Notes under the pieces: model-generated | The model's database searches: none | The model's input: the letters and a program-made list of their open reading frames with translations, nothing else | What the model was told of the DNA's origin: nothing | In this document: positions 33,853-45,202 of the stretch, in pieces | How the letters are laid out: the number at the start of each line of letters is the position of its first letter | Numbering within the stretch: the first letter of the stretch is position 1 | Assembly: GCA_009763385.1 (NCBI GenBank) | Contig: CM019822.1 | Span: forward strand, 14,031,950-14,095,949 | Length of the DNA stretch: 64,000 nucleotides | Direction: 5' to 3' | Origin: Coix lacryma-jobi var. lacryma-jobi | Taxonomy: Eukaryota; Streptophyta; Magnoliopsida; Poales; Poaceae | Program-made: the position numbers and the translations under genes

Positions 33853-34457
33853 GTCAGAGCTGAAGATGAATCTAATTTTATTCAAGAGAGACCGGGTGAT
33901 AAAGAGAAGATTGCACAACTGCAGGTGTAGTCATGAAGTATGGTGCTGCAGGTATAGCGGAGTCTCTTGTTTGCGGTGGATCTACGTCCTCGAAGGTTGT
34001 GCCGCGACGGTGTGCTTGTTGCTACGGATCAAAGTCAAGCTGATGTCTTGAAGTTGATGTGGCAAGAGACAGGCACAAAGGTTGCGTGATTTTCTTTTTC
34101 CTTGGAAGATATACATGTCATGCATGGAAACTATGAAAAGTCGTGCATGCAGCCTGCAGTCTGATGCATATCCTTTTCATAGTTTCCGTGCATGACACGT
34201 ATATCTTCCAAGGAAAAAGAAAATCACGCAACTTCTGTGCCTGTCTCTTGCCACATCAACTTCAAGACACCAGCTTGACTTCGATCCGTAGCAACAAGCA
34301 CACCGTCGCGGCACAACCTTCGAACAAGTCCCACCACAAACAAGAGACTCCGCTATACCTGCAGCACCATACTTCATGACTCCACCTGCAGTTGTGCAAT
34401 CTTCTCTTTATCACCCGGTCTCTCTTGAATAAAATTAGATTCATCTTCAGCTCAGAC
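33853..34457. repeat. 285-288-bp inverted duplication (long hairpin)
   Basis: The left arm 33853-34140 and right arm 34173-34457 are reverse complements with only scattered differences, separated by 32 bp. The right arm is followed by AGGTGGAGTCATGAAGTATG and, beyond the nested LTR at 37945-37990, by a further partial direct copy of left-arm sequence. RNA across the region would fold into a nearly perfect stem of about 285 bp. Confidence 0.93.
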
Positions 34458-34888
34458 AGGTGGAGTCATGAAGTATGTGTAACACCTCTGGTGTTTAATA
34501 AGTAATTAACCTGACATGTCATCATCATTAGTCTTTAATCATTCTTGCCATGCATTTAAGTTTGCTTAATTTTTGTGTAGATCTTGTTCAGTTAAGTGTT
34601 TTTGATGCTGTGTTATGAGGACCAAAATTCAAAAATCAAAATAAAATTTAAATTCCTTTTGAAAAACCCCAAATTTCCAAACTCTAGTTTTACCCCTTTT
34701 CTAATTCAAAAGTTGTTCAAAATTTGAAGTTGTTCCTTTTAGCAAAGTTGTAGATCTCAAATTCTAAACAACTTTGGTGTTTTGAGTTTTCTCTGTGCAG
34801 TTCAAAGTTTAGGAGTAATTTTCAAGATTTCAAAAGAAGAATAGGTTTTCACTGTGCATAGCTGGAGGACCCCTACCTCATCCTCACC

Positions 34889-35036
34889 CGGCCCCTACCG
34901 TCCTTTTGCCCGGACCCCCACCGTCCTTTTGCCCGGACCCCCACCGTCCTTTTGCCCGGACCCCCACCGTCCTCTTGCCCGGACCCCCACCGTCCTCTTC
35001 GCCCAGACCCCCACCGTCCTTCGCCCGGACCCCGGC
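34889..35036. repeat. 23-bp minisatellite in front of the LTR TATA box
   Basis: About six to seven copies of CCCCCACCGTCCTTTTGCCCGGA, with small length changes in the last copies, end 14 bp before the TATA box of the solo LTR. Confidence 0.88.
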
Positions 35037-35049
35037 ATCACCCCGCGCC

Positions 35050-35057
35050 TATAAAAG
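35050..35057 (+). promoter_or_regulatory. TATA box of the solo LTR
   Basis: TATAAAAG directly downstream of the 23-bp repeat array, at the end of the GC-rich promoter zone. Confidence 0.6.
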
Positions 35058-35229
35058 CCACCAAGCTCCCCATTGCCACCACCAACACTTCCTCGCCAAC
35101 CCAAGCCATCAGGCAGCCCCAGCGCCCGCCAAGGCCGCCACTGCCTTCGCCTTGAGCTTCTCCACCTTCCCAAGCCACCAATTTCACCCCTCCGTCCTTT
35201 CCTTCGCCGGCGCAGCGACTCCCCTCCAA

Positions 35230-35500
35230 CTCCGGCGAATCGCTCGAGCCTCACCCTCGAGCCAACCTTCGAGCCAACCCTCGAACCGCACACCCTCGAG
35301 CGTCCCCTCGAGCCACATCCCTCGAGCCGTATCTCTCGAACATGCCAAGGCCAGCCTCGAGCCTCACCCTCGAGCGTCCCCTCGAGCCTCACCCTCGAGC
35401 ACGCCTGCGAACCGCGCCCCCTCGAAGCAGCCGAGCTCCACCCTCAGCCTCGGGCGAATCGCAGCCACCCTCGGACTGAGCCTCGAGCACGCCGAGGCTA
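35230..35500. repeat. CCCTCGAGCC-rich tract
   Basis: Many short imperfect repeats of CCCTCGAGCC/GTCCCCTCGAGC. The minus-strand relative (around 43515-43585) shows the same motif in reverse, so it belongs to the LTR family. Open frames across it are repeat translations. Confidence 0.7.
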
Positions 35501-38098
35501 CCCTCGAGAGGTTAGCCGAGCCTCCGCCGAGGCCTCGCCACCATCGAGCTCCCGCCTCCGACCCTTGCACCGCCTCGCCGAGCCTCGTTTCCAACTCCTG
35601 GTGAGCCCGCGAAGCTATCCCCACCCTCTGCCTTCCCAGCCGAGACCTCGAGAGACCGGTCCGCTGTCCGCCTTACAGGCAAGCGCGCCGAGCCTCGAGA
35701 GAAGCACAATTTTCCTTTTCTTTTAAAAATATGAATAGTGTTTTGTTTTCTTCTTTTTGTGAGGTTTAATCTGTTATTCTAAAAATCTTGAGATAAATGT
35801 TGTGTGTTCCTTGCTCTGTGTAGTATTTTAGAAAAATAAGAAACTCTACTTTTATGTAAAGTTTAAAATATGAAAAATCCTCCTTTTAATTAATAAATGG
35901 ATAGTTTTAGGTTTTTAGTAAAACATGTATAGCTCCAAAGGTCATGAAATTTGTTTTGTCATCTATTTACACCATGATGAACCTATGAGATTAATTTGGT
36001 AAATTTTGGGACAACTGTATAAAATGATCTTTTAAAATAAATTAGGAAAAACAGAAAAGTAATCATGGTGTGACCTTTTGGATTGTTTGCTGTTCATAGA
36101 CCCCACCCCTCTGGTCTATGATGATTGTGATGCCTTGCAATATTTTGTAAATAATGCTTAATAAGTTTGTTTAATCTTGCTTAAAAAGATAAAGATAATT
36201 AATCTTTATGTCTATCCTAGAAGTTACTCACATGTTAGAAAGTTGTACTCTAGAATCAGTAGTCTTGTCCTGCACCTTAGCATGCATTCCATGGCATCAT
36301 GTTAAAGCATACATTATTTATCCACGTGTAGTATCCAAGAGTGTTGAAGTCGTGTTGATCAAGCTCTGGTGTTCACCATTGTCGAACGAGTCTCGAAGGA
36401 GGGTTCTTGTTGGACAGGCTTCGTCGAAAAAGACTTAACTTCAAGCAGCAAACGGACTAACTTGTGTCAATCTTTCTGGGATCTTATCTTCCCTGCAACG
36501 AAGGCAAGCCCCGGTGCATTTAACCCTTCCTTGGTTTTATAAAATGTTTTCCTTAAATGCTTTTGAGTTAAACTACTGCATTAGGTTATAGGAGTTGTGT
36601 GATGACCTATTACCTGCATTATTTACCTCCACCAGAAGATCCACCAGCCCTGCTTTAAAACTATTTGCAAAATGCTTAGTGATGCTATACTATAGATTTG
36701 CAATAAAATGTCATTTTCAAAAGTGTGATCACTGAAAGAATCTTTATGGGAATTTGGCTTTACTTCTCGTTCGATGACTGCTTGCCTAGCTAGCATGTGG
36801 TCATTGTCGAGAAGAGGTTGTCCGCGCGTACGGTGCCGTCATGTTGTAGTCCGGGACTCAACAGTTGACACCGACCGGGACAGGGTTGAAAAACTGACAG
36901 GACTATTACGCTTGGGTGAGATATGACCAAGGTATAGTTCTGGCTGGAAAATTAGGGACCATCCGTATGGGGGCCTGCTGGCCAAGACTTGCAACTATTC
37001 ACATACTACGGAAAGCTCTGGCTCCGAGGAATCCTTTATTGGACCGACAACCGCGCACTGGGAGTGGAGAGATGGCGGAAGTAGCATGTACCCACGTGGT
37101 CGTCGTACCTGGATAGGAGTGGTGTACTGTACTTCCGGGTGGCGTAGGACCGGGCCCAATCTTGGAGGAATCGTGGTAGACGAGTTGGCATATGCAAGCT
37201 TGGGTGCTACATATGCAGTGTGGATAGGGATCCTCAGCTGAGTATTATTTATCCGGATTAACGTTGCTCCTCGGTTATGGAGACTTGGTCACTGACTGTC
37301 AACGGAGAGTGGTTCTCAACTAGGTATGTTTTGAAATGTAAAATGAATCATGGACAATGAAGAATTGAGAAATGCTTGAATCTTTCCAAAATAAAACAAG
37401 GTTTACAAAATGCTTTTTCTGCAAAATACTTAAGCCTTACCTTGACTACCCTAAGCCTTTCATTCCTAAGTCTTCTCCCTTTTTCTTTAGTCGGGTAAGT
37501 CTTGTTGAGTACCCCAGTACTCAGGGTTTGTTAATCCCCTGTTGCAGGTTTCTATTAGGTGGTGTTGATCATGATCATGTCAGTGGGCTTGACGTGATCT
37601 GGTTGTTCCTCTTCTCCAACTTAGGTACTCCGCCTAAGTGTGGTTTTGTCATACTACTCTACTTCCGCAATACCAGTTATTTTTATGTAAAAAGTAACAT
37701 CTTCATAATTTGTAAAGTTTATCTATCTTGCTTCCGCACTCCGATGGTATTTTGTATCAACTGTTGTAATGTTGTAATTATTCCAACCTTCATGATGATG
37801 GTCCTGTGGCTCGTGTGTAATTCGGGGTCCTCTCGGGGACACCCGACGGATCTTTCCAGTAACGTGTTTCATTTGCACAGTCATTGGGCTCCCTATGACG
37901 ATGACGTGTGCAAGTGGGCCACATTATTGGGCGGTTCCGTCACAGTATGGTGCTGCAGGTATAGCGGAGTCTCTTGTTTGCGGTGGGTCTGCGATCAGAT
38001 TTGTTGGACAGCTCGTGTGGAGCTGTGAAGGCAACAACTCAGTTCAGGTACACGAAGGTTCGTGCATGGACGACTTCACGATGGTGTGCATATTCGTC

Positions 38099-38107
38099 AA
38101 GGTGGAG
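38099..38107 (+). other. polypurine tract of the non-autonomous element
   Basis: AAGGTGGAG just upstream of the 3' LTR, separated from it by TT. Confidence 0.55.
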
Positions 38108-38109
38108 TT

Positions 38110-38496
38110 TGTTAGATATGTGTCGAATATGTGTATAATCCGGTTACAGTTGGACTTGAGTTGTATTAGGGGCTATGATAGAGTTGGAGTCGAACTCTGT
38201 ATCCTAGGGGGCCATAAATATGAGGCAACCCCTGTTGTAACCAGAGAGACGACTTGACGGCTGGTTTGGGTGGCGACGAGGCCGCGGGATCGTCCGGATG
38301 CCGGTGTGGCTGCTGTTTTATTGGGAGGAGCGCCCGTAGTCATGCCCCGAGGATTAGGCACATCGCTGAACCTCGTTAAAAAACATCGTGCCTTGGTGTC
38401 GTTCTCGTTTGCGTATTTTCTTCTATGGTGATTATGCTTCCGCATTCTTCAGTTAGCAGATCCGTTTGGGTCTAGAACTAACCGTGCACTCTAACA
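38110..38496 (+). repeat. 3' LTR of the non-autonomous element
   Basis: 387 bp, same length as the 5' LTR with nine substitutions and no indel. Confidence 0.92.
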
Positions 38497-38557
38497 GTCC
38501 TACCGGACTGTCCTACTACCGGGTCACAGGCCCTTTCACTGAACTGTAACAATAGTT

Positions 38558-39036
38558 GAGTAGGAATGAAAAAAACATTTTCCAATCCAAAATTGTAGCG
38601 GGGCAAAGCGAGTCAGCACGGCATTGTCTCGTACTCCCGTGTTTCATTTACCCGACCGAATTCCTTCGAAGCTTTATGCACAGAAGGCCTTGTGAGGCTT
38701 TGCCTGTTATGCGCACTAGCCTGGCTGGCCCATGTACAACATATTGTTGGGCCCGAGTTGTAGAGGCCACCCGTCAACCGCCCGACAGGTCCGCCGCCGC
38801 AGGGAACCGGGTATTTAGGCCATCCTAAGCCCGAGTACTCAGAGTAGGCAGTAGCAACCATACCGTCTCTCCGGTCTCTCAACCTCGTCGATGTTCGATC
38901 CGGCGTTGATGAAGGATCAGTGGAAATTCAGTAGATCTTCGTGGGCGCGTTAGTAGAACATTATCAGGACTATATGTGTAGCAGCAGGATGCATGTAGCC
39001 ACACAGGCTAACACAATTACTTTGAAAACTTATTGA
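38558..39036. other. intergenic, nothing assigned
   Basis: The host flank to the right of the SINE-like element. Short frames on both strands without domains. Confidence 0.45.
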
Positions 39037-39331
39037 GGGTAGGAGACCACCCTATTTTTTTTGCAATTTAACCCTTTTTTTTGAACAAAATTCACGTTTA
39101 ACCCTCTGGATGACGTATTCCCTTTTTTGACCCTGGGGGTCGGCGCCATGAGTCATGGCGCCGAGGTACCACGGCTCGGCGCCATGAGGCATGGCGCCGA
39201 GGTCCCCTCGCCGCGCCACCGCGGCAGCTGAGGTGGCGCTGATGTGGCACTTATCTCGGCGCCACAGACCTTGGCGCCGACCTCGGCGCCACAGATCTTG
39301 ACGCCGAGGTCGGAATATACGCACTGCACGG
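39037..39331 (+). mobile_element. left fragment of the MULE (palindromic GGCGCC zone)
   Basis: Directly left of the solo LTR lies a zone with many GGCGCC-centred palindromes: 39141-39163 (11-bp arms, 1-nt loop) and 39175-39201 (12-bp arms, 3-nt loop), plus looser copies to 39312. Because the LTR inserted here, this DNA was once joined to 55164 onward, the MULE leader and transposase, so I read it as the MULE's subterminal or promoter zone. The outer terminus is not resolved; the start given is a guess at a change in sequence character. Confidence 0.45.
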
Positions 39332-40815
39332 TGTAACACCCCGGGTGTTAAATTAATTAAAGTAAATTAGAATTTAATAAGAAATAGCCAAAATCCTAGA
39401 TGGAGGAAAAATTCTAGCCAGATGTTTGTTGCATTCATGCCGTTGCACAGTTTTATTGGGTGAAAAAGAATTTATTAAACCCGAATAGGGCGAATCAAAT
39501 TTATTCTATTTAGAAAAAACAATTTATGAAAAGTTTGCAAAATCAAACTTAAATTTTATTTACAAAACCTAGGAAAATATTTCTAAAGTTTTCAAAAGTT
39601 GATTGATTTCAAAACTGGTTTTAAAACTGACTCAAAAGAATTTACAAAGGTTTGCAAAAGAATTTACAAAAGAAAAAGAAAAGAAAAGAAGAAGACTTGG
39701 AAAAGGGCCTCTCCCCTCCTTTCTCTCCAGCAGGCCCAACTCCTCTCCCGCCTCCCTCTCTCTTTCCGGCCCGCCTGGCCTCTCCCTTCTTTCTCTCCCT
39801 CGCCCCCGGCCCAGCTCCAATCGCCCGCCTGGCAGCCTCCCTTTGTCCCTGACGGGCCGGACCCATCTATCGGGCTCATCTCCAACCTCTTCCCCGCCCT
39901 ACGTGCTGAGCACGCGCGCTGGCCGCGACCGAGCCCCGCGCAGGCGCTCCTCCGCTCTTTCCCATCTCCTCCTCACCCCACGGAAGCAGAGAGCGCCGCC
40001 ATCTTTTCCTTGCCCTACAAAACGCCAACAACTCCCCACCGATCTCTCTCTCGCGTCGTCCTCAACCCTCCGCCCTTCACGCTGCAACGCAGCGCACCGT
40101 CGAACCCACCCGGGACTGATCTGCTCGGCATCTGTGCGAGCCGCCACTCCTCCTCGCCATCACCGCACCCATCTCTTCCCTCTGGTGCACCGCTACAACA
40201 CCACCACAACCGGAGCACCGCCGTAGCAGCCACCACTGCTTCCGCGATCAGGCTCCATCGGGCCACAGCCGGTGTCCCCGACTCCTCCGACGTGGCCGCA
40301 GTGAACCACACCCCCGCCTGCACCGACCGCCTCCGCTTCCCCGAGTCCTACATCGCTGGACCAAGCTCGTCGAGGAACACCACCGCCAAACATCCGCCAC
40401 CGTCGACTCCGTCTGTCCGGGCTTCCTAACGACCGAGTAACGCCCCTAGGTGAGCTCACCTCTCCGCCCTCTCTTCCCTTGCACTTTTGGTTCAATAAAC
40501 CGTAACTAGTAGGCCGAATCCCTTGTACACCGGCGAGCTCCCTCCATCCTCCCATGGCGCCAACGCGCACCACCCAGCCCGCATGCCACCTCCAGCCGCA
40601 TCACGCCACCGTTAAGGGCTTCTGTTACAAATATCTTGTATATGATGATCTCATCCTCCCCACGCAGATAGGGGAAACTCCCCATGCCCCCACGTCCACG
40701 GAGTCTTGGTTACTTGACGGGGGAGGAAACTCCCCACGTCCCCACGTTCACGGGACGTGCGTCGTGGTTACTGGGCGGGAGAGTTTCCCTCCGTGACCTC
40801 CTCTCATATTGTATA

Positions 40816-43800
40816 TGTAACGTAACGGCCCTAATCCCATGGCCCACTGACCACCGTCAACCACTGACAGTCGATCCGTACAGCCAAGAGATTAAGACCG
40901 GTTCCGCTACTGGGCTACATCAGTGCCCGTTGTCCGCAGGATCATCTCACAATTCAGTTACAATCTCTTTAACATTTTGACAAATAACATCGGAGTAAAT
41001 AGCGGAAGACTTAGATAACAATAGTTTTACAAACCAGGGTTCAACATAAAATTTAAATGAAGTTATTACAGACCATAGTTCAAATAGATAGAGTTGGCAG
41101 AGTAGCATATGGCAACAACTAAAGGTAAAGATACATCACCCAGCCCGAGGGTGAATAATCACTCATCGGCCTCATCGGCCTCCTCCTGAACAACAGTCAC
41201 ACAGCAGGGTCCAAGGCATACTGAGGAATCTGCCATACCTGCAACATGGGTAATAAAACCCTGAGTACAAAGGTACTCAACAAGACTTACCCGACTAAAG
41301 AAAAAGGGAGAAGACTCAGGAATGAAGGCTTAGGGTAGTCAAGGTAAGGCTTAAGCAAGATCAAGTATTTTGCAGAAAAGCATTTTTGTAAATCTTATTT
41401 TATTTTGAAAGATTCAGTATTCCTCAATTCTTCATCATTCATGATTCATTTTATATTTCAAAACATTCCTAGTTGAGAACCACTCTCCGTTGAGAGTCAA
41501 TGGAACAAGTCTCCATAACCGAGGAGCAACGTTAATCCGGATAAATAATACTCAGCTGAGGATCCCTACCCACACTGCATATGTAGCACCCAAGCTTGCA
41601 TATGCCAACTCGTCTTCCACGATTCCTCCATTATTGGGCCCGGTCCTACGCCACCCGGAAGTACAGTACACCACTCCAATCCGGGACTCTAACCCACGTG
41701 GGTACATGCTACTTCCGCCATCTCTCCACTCCCAGTGCGCGGTTGTCGGTCCAATAATGGATTTCTCGGAGCCAGAGCTTTCCGTAGTATGTGAATAGTT
41801 GCAAGTCCTGCCCAGCAGGCCCCCATACGGATGGTCCCTAATTTTCCAGCCAGCAACTGTGCCTTGGTTATATCTCACCCAAGCGCAACAGTCCTGTCAG
41901 TTTTTCAACCCGTCCCGGTCGGTGTCAACTGTCGAGTCCCGGACTACGACATGACGGCACCGTACGCAAGGACAACCTCTCCTTCCCATTGACTAAGTAC
42001 GGATCAGATACTTAGCCAATAGTGGGAGTAAACCAGAAATTCCCATAAATATTCTTAAGTGATCACACTTTTGAAATTGGCATTTTTATTGCAAATCTAT
42101 TGTATAGCATTGCTAAGCATTTTGCAACTAGTTTTTGAAAGCAGGTATCGGGTGTATCAGTGGTCAAGGTGGATAATGCATCAATTAGGATAGCACACAA
42201 CTCCTATAAACCTAATGCAGTAATTTAACTCAAAAACATTTAAGGAAATCATTTTATAAAATTCAAGGGAAGGGTTAAATGCACCGGGGCTTGCCTGGAA
42301 TGGCAAAAAGGACGGACTCGGGGTTGGAGTAGGTGTCGGAGCTCGGGGTCGCCTCGGGGACAGATCCTTCGGTGGCTACCTCGACTTCAGGTCCTTCTTC
42401 CTCGGTCACTATACGTATGCAATGATGCATGCACATGAGTAGGCTAGTATGAACAAAGTGCATAGGATAAAACTAGAGTATAGCTTTGCAAAGTATAAGT
42501 GGTTTGTTAAAGTGGACAATAGATTACTTATCCCTTTCTAGCAATATTAGCTAACTTTATTAAGCAACTTTTATATTACTTAAGCATAATCATCACAAGG
42601 CATCACAAACATCATAGACCAGAGGGATAGGGTCTATGAACATCAATCAATCCAAAGATCACATCATCAAACACTTATTACCAACCCTAATCCACCTTTT
42701 CTATTTTCTTAATTTATTTAAAAGGTCATTTTATGAAGTTGCTCCAAAAATTACCAAATTAATCTCATAAGTTCATTATGGCATAAATAGATGGCAAAAC
42801 AAATTTCATAATTTTTGGAGGTCATTAAGGTGCTCAAATAATTCTAGACATTTAATTAACAAAAGGCACTATTCAACTATTTAAAATAAATGTTCAAAAA
42901 CCAACTTGTTCCAAAAGACTTCAAAATTTTACCAGAGGTTCAGCATGTCATAAAAAGGTCACAAAAATTTATCTCAAGATTTTTGGAGTTATAGATCACT
43001 CTCCAAAAATACCAAAACCTTCATTTTTCAATAAAAAGGGGAATTTTACATTTTCAAATTTTTGCACAAAACTCAAGTTTCATATTTTTATAAAATACTC
43101 CAGAGCATAAAGAGTCTACCACAAAAATTTCAGAATTTTTGGATGCACACAGAAAATCATACAAAAAAAAGAGAAAACAGAACACTATTCACATCTCTCA
43201 GAAAAAGAGAAGGGCACTGTGCTCCTTCTAGGCCGGGCTCGGCGAATCGCGCGGGCTCGGGCGAATCGCGCGGGGCTCGGTCGAGACGGGCTCGGTCGAG
43301 ACGGGAGCGACAGCTTCGTCCGAGGCCTGGCCCGGAGGCTCGGGCGAGACGGAGAAGTAAGCCTCCGTCCGAGGCCTGACTCGGGCGAAGCGGAGAGCAT
43401 GCGTCGCCGAGGCTTGGGCTCGGGCGAAGCGGAGGGCATGCGCTCGCCGAGGCTTGGGCTCGGGCGAAGCGGAGTGGAAGCAGAGGCCGGAGGCTCGGAT
43501 GCTTACCACGGGTCGGAGGCAGGGCTCGAGGGTGAGGCTCGACACGTTCTCGAGGGTGAGGCTCGACACGCTCGAGGGAGGAGACGACCGCGGCGGCGCT
43601 CCGGCGATCCGGCGGTCCTGCGCAACACACGAGACCGCAAGGGCCGGGTTAGAGTCGCGCGGAGCCAAGGAATACGACACGGGGTCGGTGAGGGATGATC
43701 ATGGCCGGAGGCGGCGAATTTCACGAACCCGAGCTCGCCGGGTTTCTGCCGGAGATGGGAACGGCGAGCTTACGCCGGGCGATTGATGGCGGTAGAGATG

Positions 43801-45090
43801 AAATTGAAGGGTGGGAAAGCTTCACGAGCTCAAGGCGGAGCTTTCGGGCTAGATGGTGGAGCGGCGGAGTGTCTGGAGTGGGCTGGCCACGGTGGCGGAG
43901 GTGAGTGCGGAGCTCGGGGCTCCGGCGGGCTTAAATAGGCACGACCAGGGGCCGGTAGAGACCTCGGGGATACGCAGGTAAGGTTTGCGGGGGCGTGCGC
44001 ACTCGATTGCGCTCTGGCGGATAGGCTGGCGTGCAGCCGGGGCTCGGGCGCAAGCTCGCCGGCGATGGCCACGCGGCGGCGGCGCGCAGAGCACTGTAGG
44101 GGACGAGAGCGAGGGTCAGCGCTCGCGTGCGGGCGCGGAGGGAACAGGGAGACAGCGGCGGCAGGATAAGGGCGCGTGGGGAGCAGCCGTATGCGCTGCA
44201 GGCGCAGCGCCGGCGCCATGGCCGGGCCCCCCCTCCCTCTGGCTCTACGGGAAGAAGAACAGTGTAGGGGCTAGGGTTTGACTTTTGGCCAGAATCTGTA
44301 TTTTGCAAAAATCTCCCAAAATTTGAACTGTGCGACAAAACTCAAATACCAAAGTTGTTCAGAAAAAGGAGATCTACAACTTTGTCAATATGAACATTTT
44401 CCAAATCCAAATAGTTTTTGAACCATATTTGAAAACAGAAAAGGGAACACTTTAGGGATTTGAATAAATTCAAAATTACTTTTGATTTTACACTGAAAGT
44501 TGGAAATCTGCAAATGTGAAAGTTGTTCCTTTTATCAAAACCTATAACTTTGCTAATATACACTTTTTCTGAAACTCAATAATTTTTGAATAAATTTTTA
44601 AAACTGAAAAGGGGACAAAAACTGGAATTTGAATGAATTTGAAATTACTTCAAATTTTATATAGAAACATGGAAATCTGCAAATACCAAAGTTGTTCCTC
44701 TAGGTCAGATTCACAACTTTGCTTTTTGAACCAACTCAAAATTTCGAATTATGAAAAAGTTATCAGAAAGGGAATAAATCCAGGATTTGGGAATTTAGGG
44801 TTTTGCAAAAGGAAAATCAAATCAAATCTGATTTTTGAACTTTGATCAAAGTAACAAACATCAGGGCACTAAATTTGAACAAGAATTACATAGAACTAGG
44901 CACAGAGGTGAAATTACCATTTTGCCCCTATAGGAAGAAGTGGGCTAATAAGGGTTTTTGCAATAGAGGTACATCACATAAAATGACACACTAAGCAAAT
45001 GCATACACATGAAATCATGATCAAGATGATTAATGATGCTAATGATGATATGTCAAGTTAATTACATGCTTAAACACCAGAGGTGTTACA
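40816..45090 (-). mobile_element. solo LTR, gypsy-type (4.28 kb), minus strand
   Basis: On the minus strand it starts TGTAACACCTCTGGTGTTTA at 45090 and ends CCGTTACGTTACA at 40816. A perfect 5-bp target duplication GTATA flanks it (40811-40815, 45091-45095). The first 19 bases equal those of the plus-strand solo LTR at 34478, and several internal blocks match, so both belong to one family in opposite orientation. The GC-rich promoter zone (about 43220-44270) is longer here and holds two to three tandem copies of a 42-bp unit (43399-43475). Confidence 0.92.
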
Positions 45091-45095
45091 GTATA

Positions 45096-45189
45096 TAAAT
45101 ATGTATCAATGATCAATGAAAAAGACCGATGATTCATTGTATTCTCTCGTGTCTCATTTACATTTACTCGTAAATTACTACTCGCAACA
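45096..45189 (+). repeat. right part of the interrupted 5' LTR (old copia)
   Basis: Together with 40623-40815 it rebuilds a 287-bp LTR equal in length to the 3' copy, which confirms the nested order. Confidence 0.9.
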
Positions 45190-45202
45190 CGTTATCAGCA
45201 CC
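45190..45202 (+). other. primer-binding site of the old copia element
   Basis: CGTTATCAGCACC follows the LTR end directly. This primer type is common in plant copia elements; the tRNA is not assigned here. Confidence 0.65.

Larger units (their letters stand above)
34478..37944 (+). mobile_element. solo LTR, gypsy-type (3.47 kb)
   Basis: It starts TGTAACACCTCTGGTG and ends TTCCGTCACA, flanked by a perfect 5-bp target duplication GTATG (34473-34477 and 37945-37949). A 23-bp minisatellite and TATAAAAG (35050-35057) mark the promoter; a CCCTCGAGCC-rich tract follows. No internal region or second LTR adjoins it. The same family occurs on the minus strand at 40816-45090, with shared blocks such as 37200-37330 versus 41465-41570. 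Confidence 0.93.
32043..38496 (+). mobile_element. non-autonomous LTR retrotransposon carrying a nested solo LTR
   Basis: Two 387-bp LTRs (32043-32429 and 38110-38496) start TGTTAGATATG and end CTCTAACA. The flanks GTCCC (32038-32042) and GTCCT (38497-38501) are a target duplication with one change. I count nine LTR differences (2.3%), suggesting roughly 0.9 million years at 1.3e-8 per site per year. After removing the nested solo LTR (34478-37944), the internal region is about 2.2 kb and has no gag or pol, so the element depends on proteins from elsewhere. It contains a large inverted duplication (33853-34457). It sits inside the SINE-like element, so it is the younger of the two. Confidence 0.93.
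31789..38540 (-). mobile_element. SINE-like element, split by an LTR element
   Basis: A perfect 17-bp target duplication GAACTGTAACAATAGTT flanks the unit (31772-31788 and 38541-38557). Next to the left copy is a T run, which on the minus strand is a 3' A tail. Minus-strand sequence near the right end has tRNA-like character, including a B-box-like GGGTTCAAACCC (complement of 32015-32026). Element DNA is 31789-32042 plus 38502-38540, about 293 bp; everything between is a later LTR insertion. The A tail and long variable target duplication fit LINE-mobilised retroposition. I cannot name the family, and a truncated LINE 3' end is the alternative. Confidence 0.75.

Noticed and set aside
34906..35726. 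Open frames of 217-232 residues in the solo LTR
   Set aside because: They translate the 23-bp minisatellite and the CCCTCGAGCC repeats and lie in the LTR promoter zone.
39599..40429. 276-residue open frame
   Set aside because: Pro/Ser-rich composition in the GC-rich promoter zone of a gypsy-type LTR; no domain.
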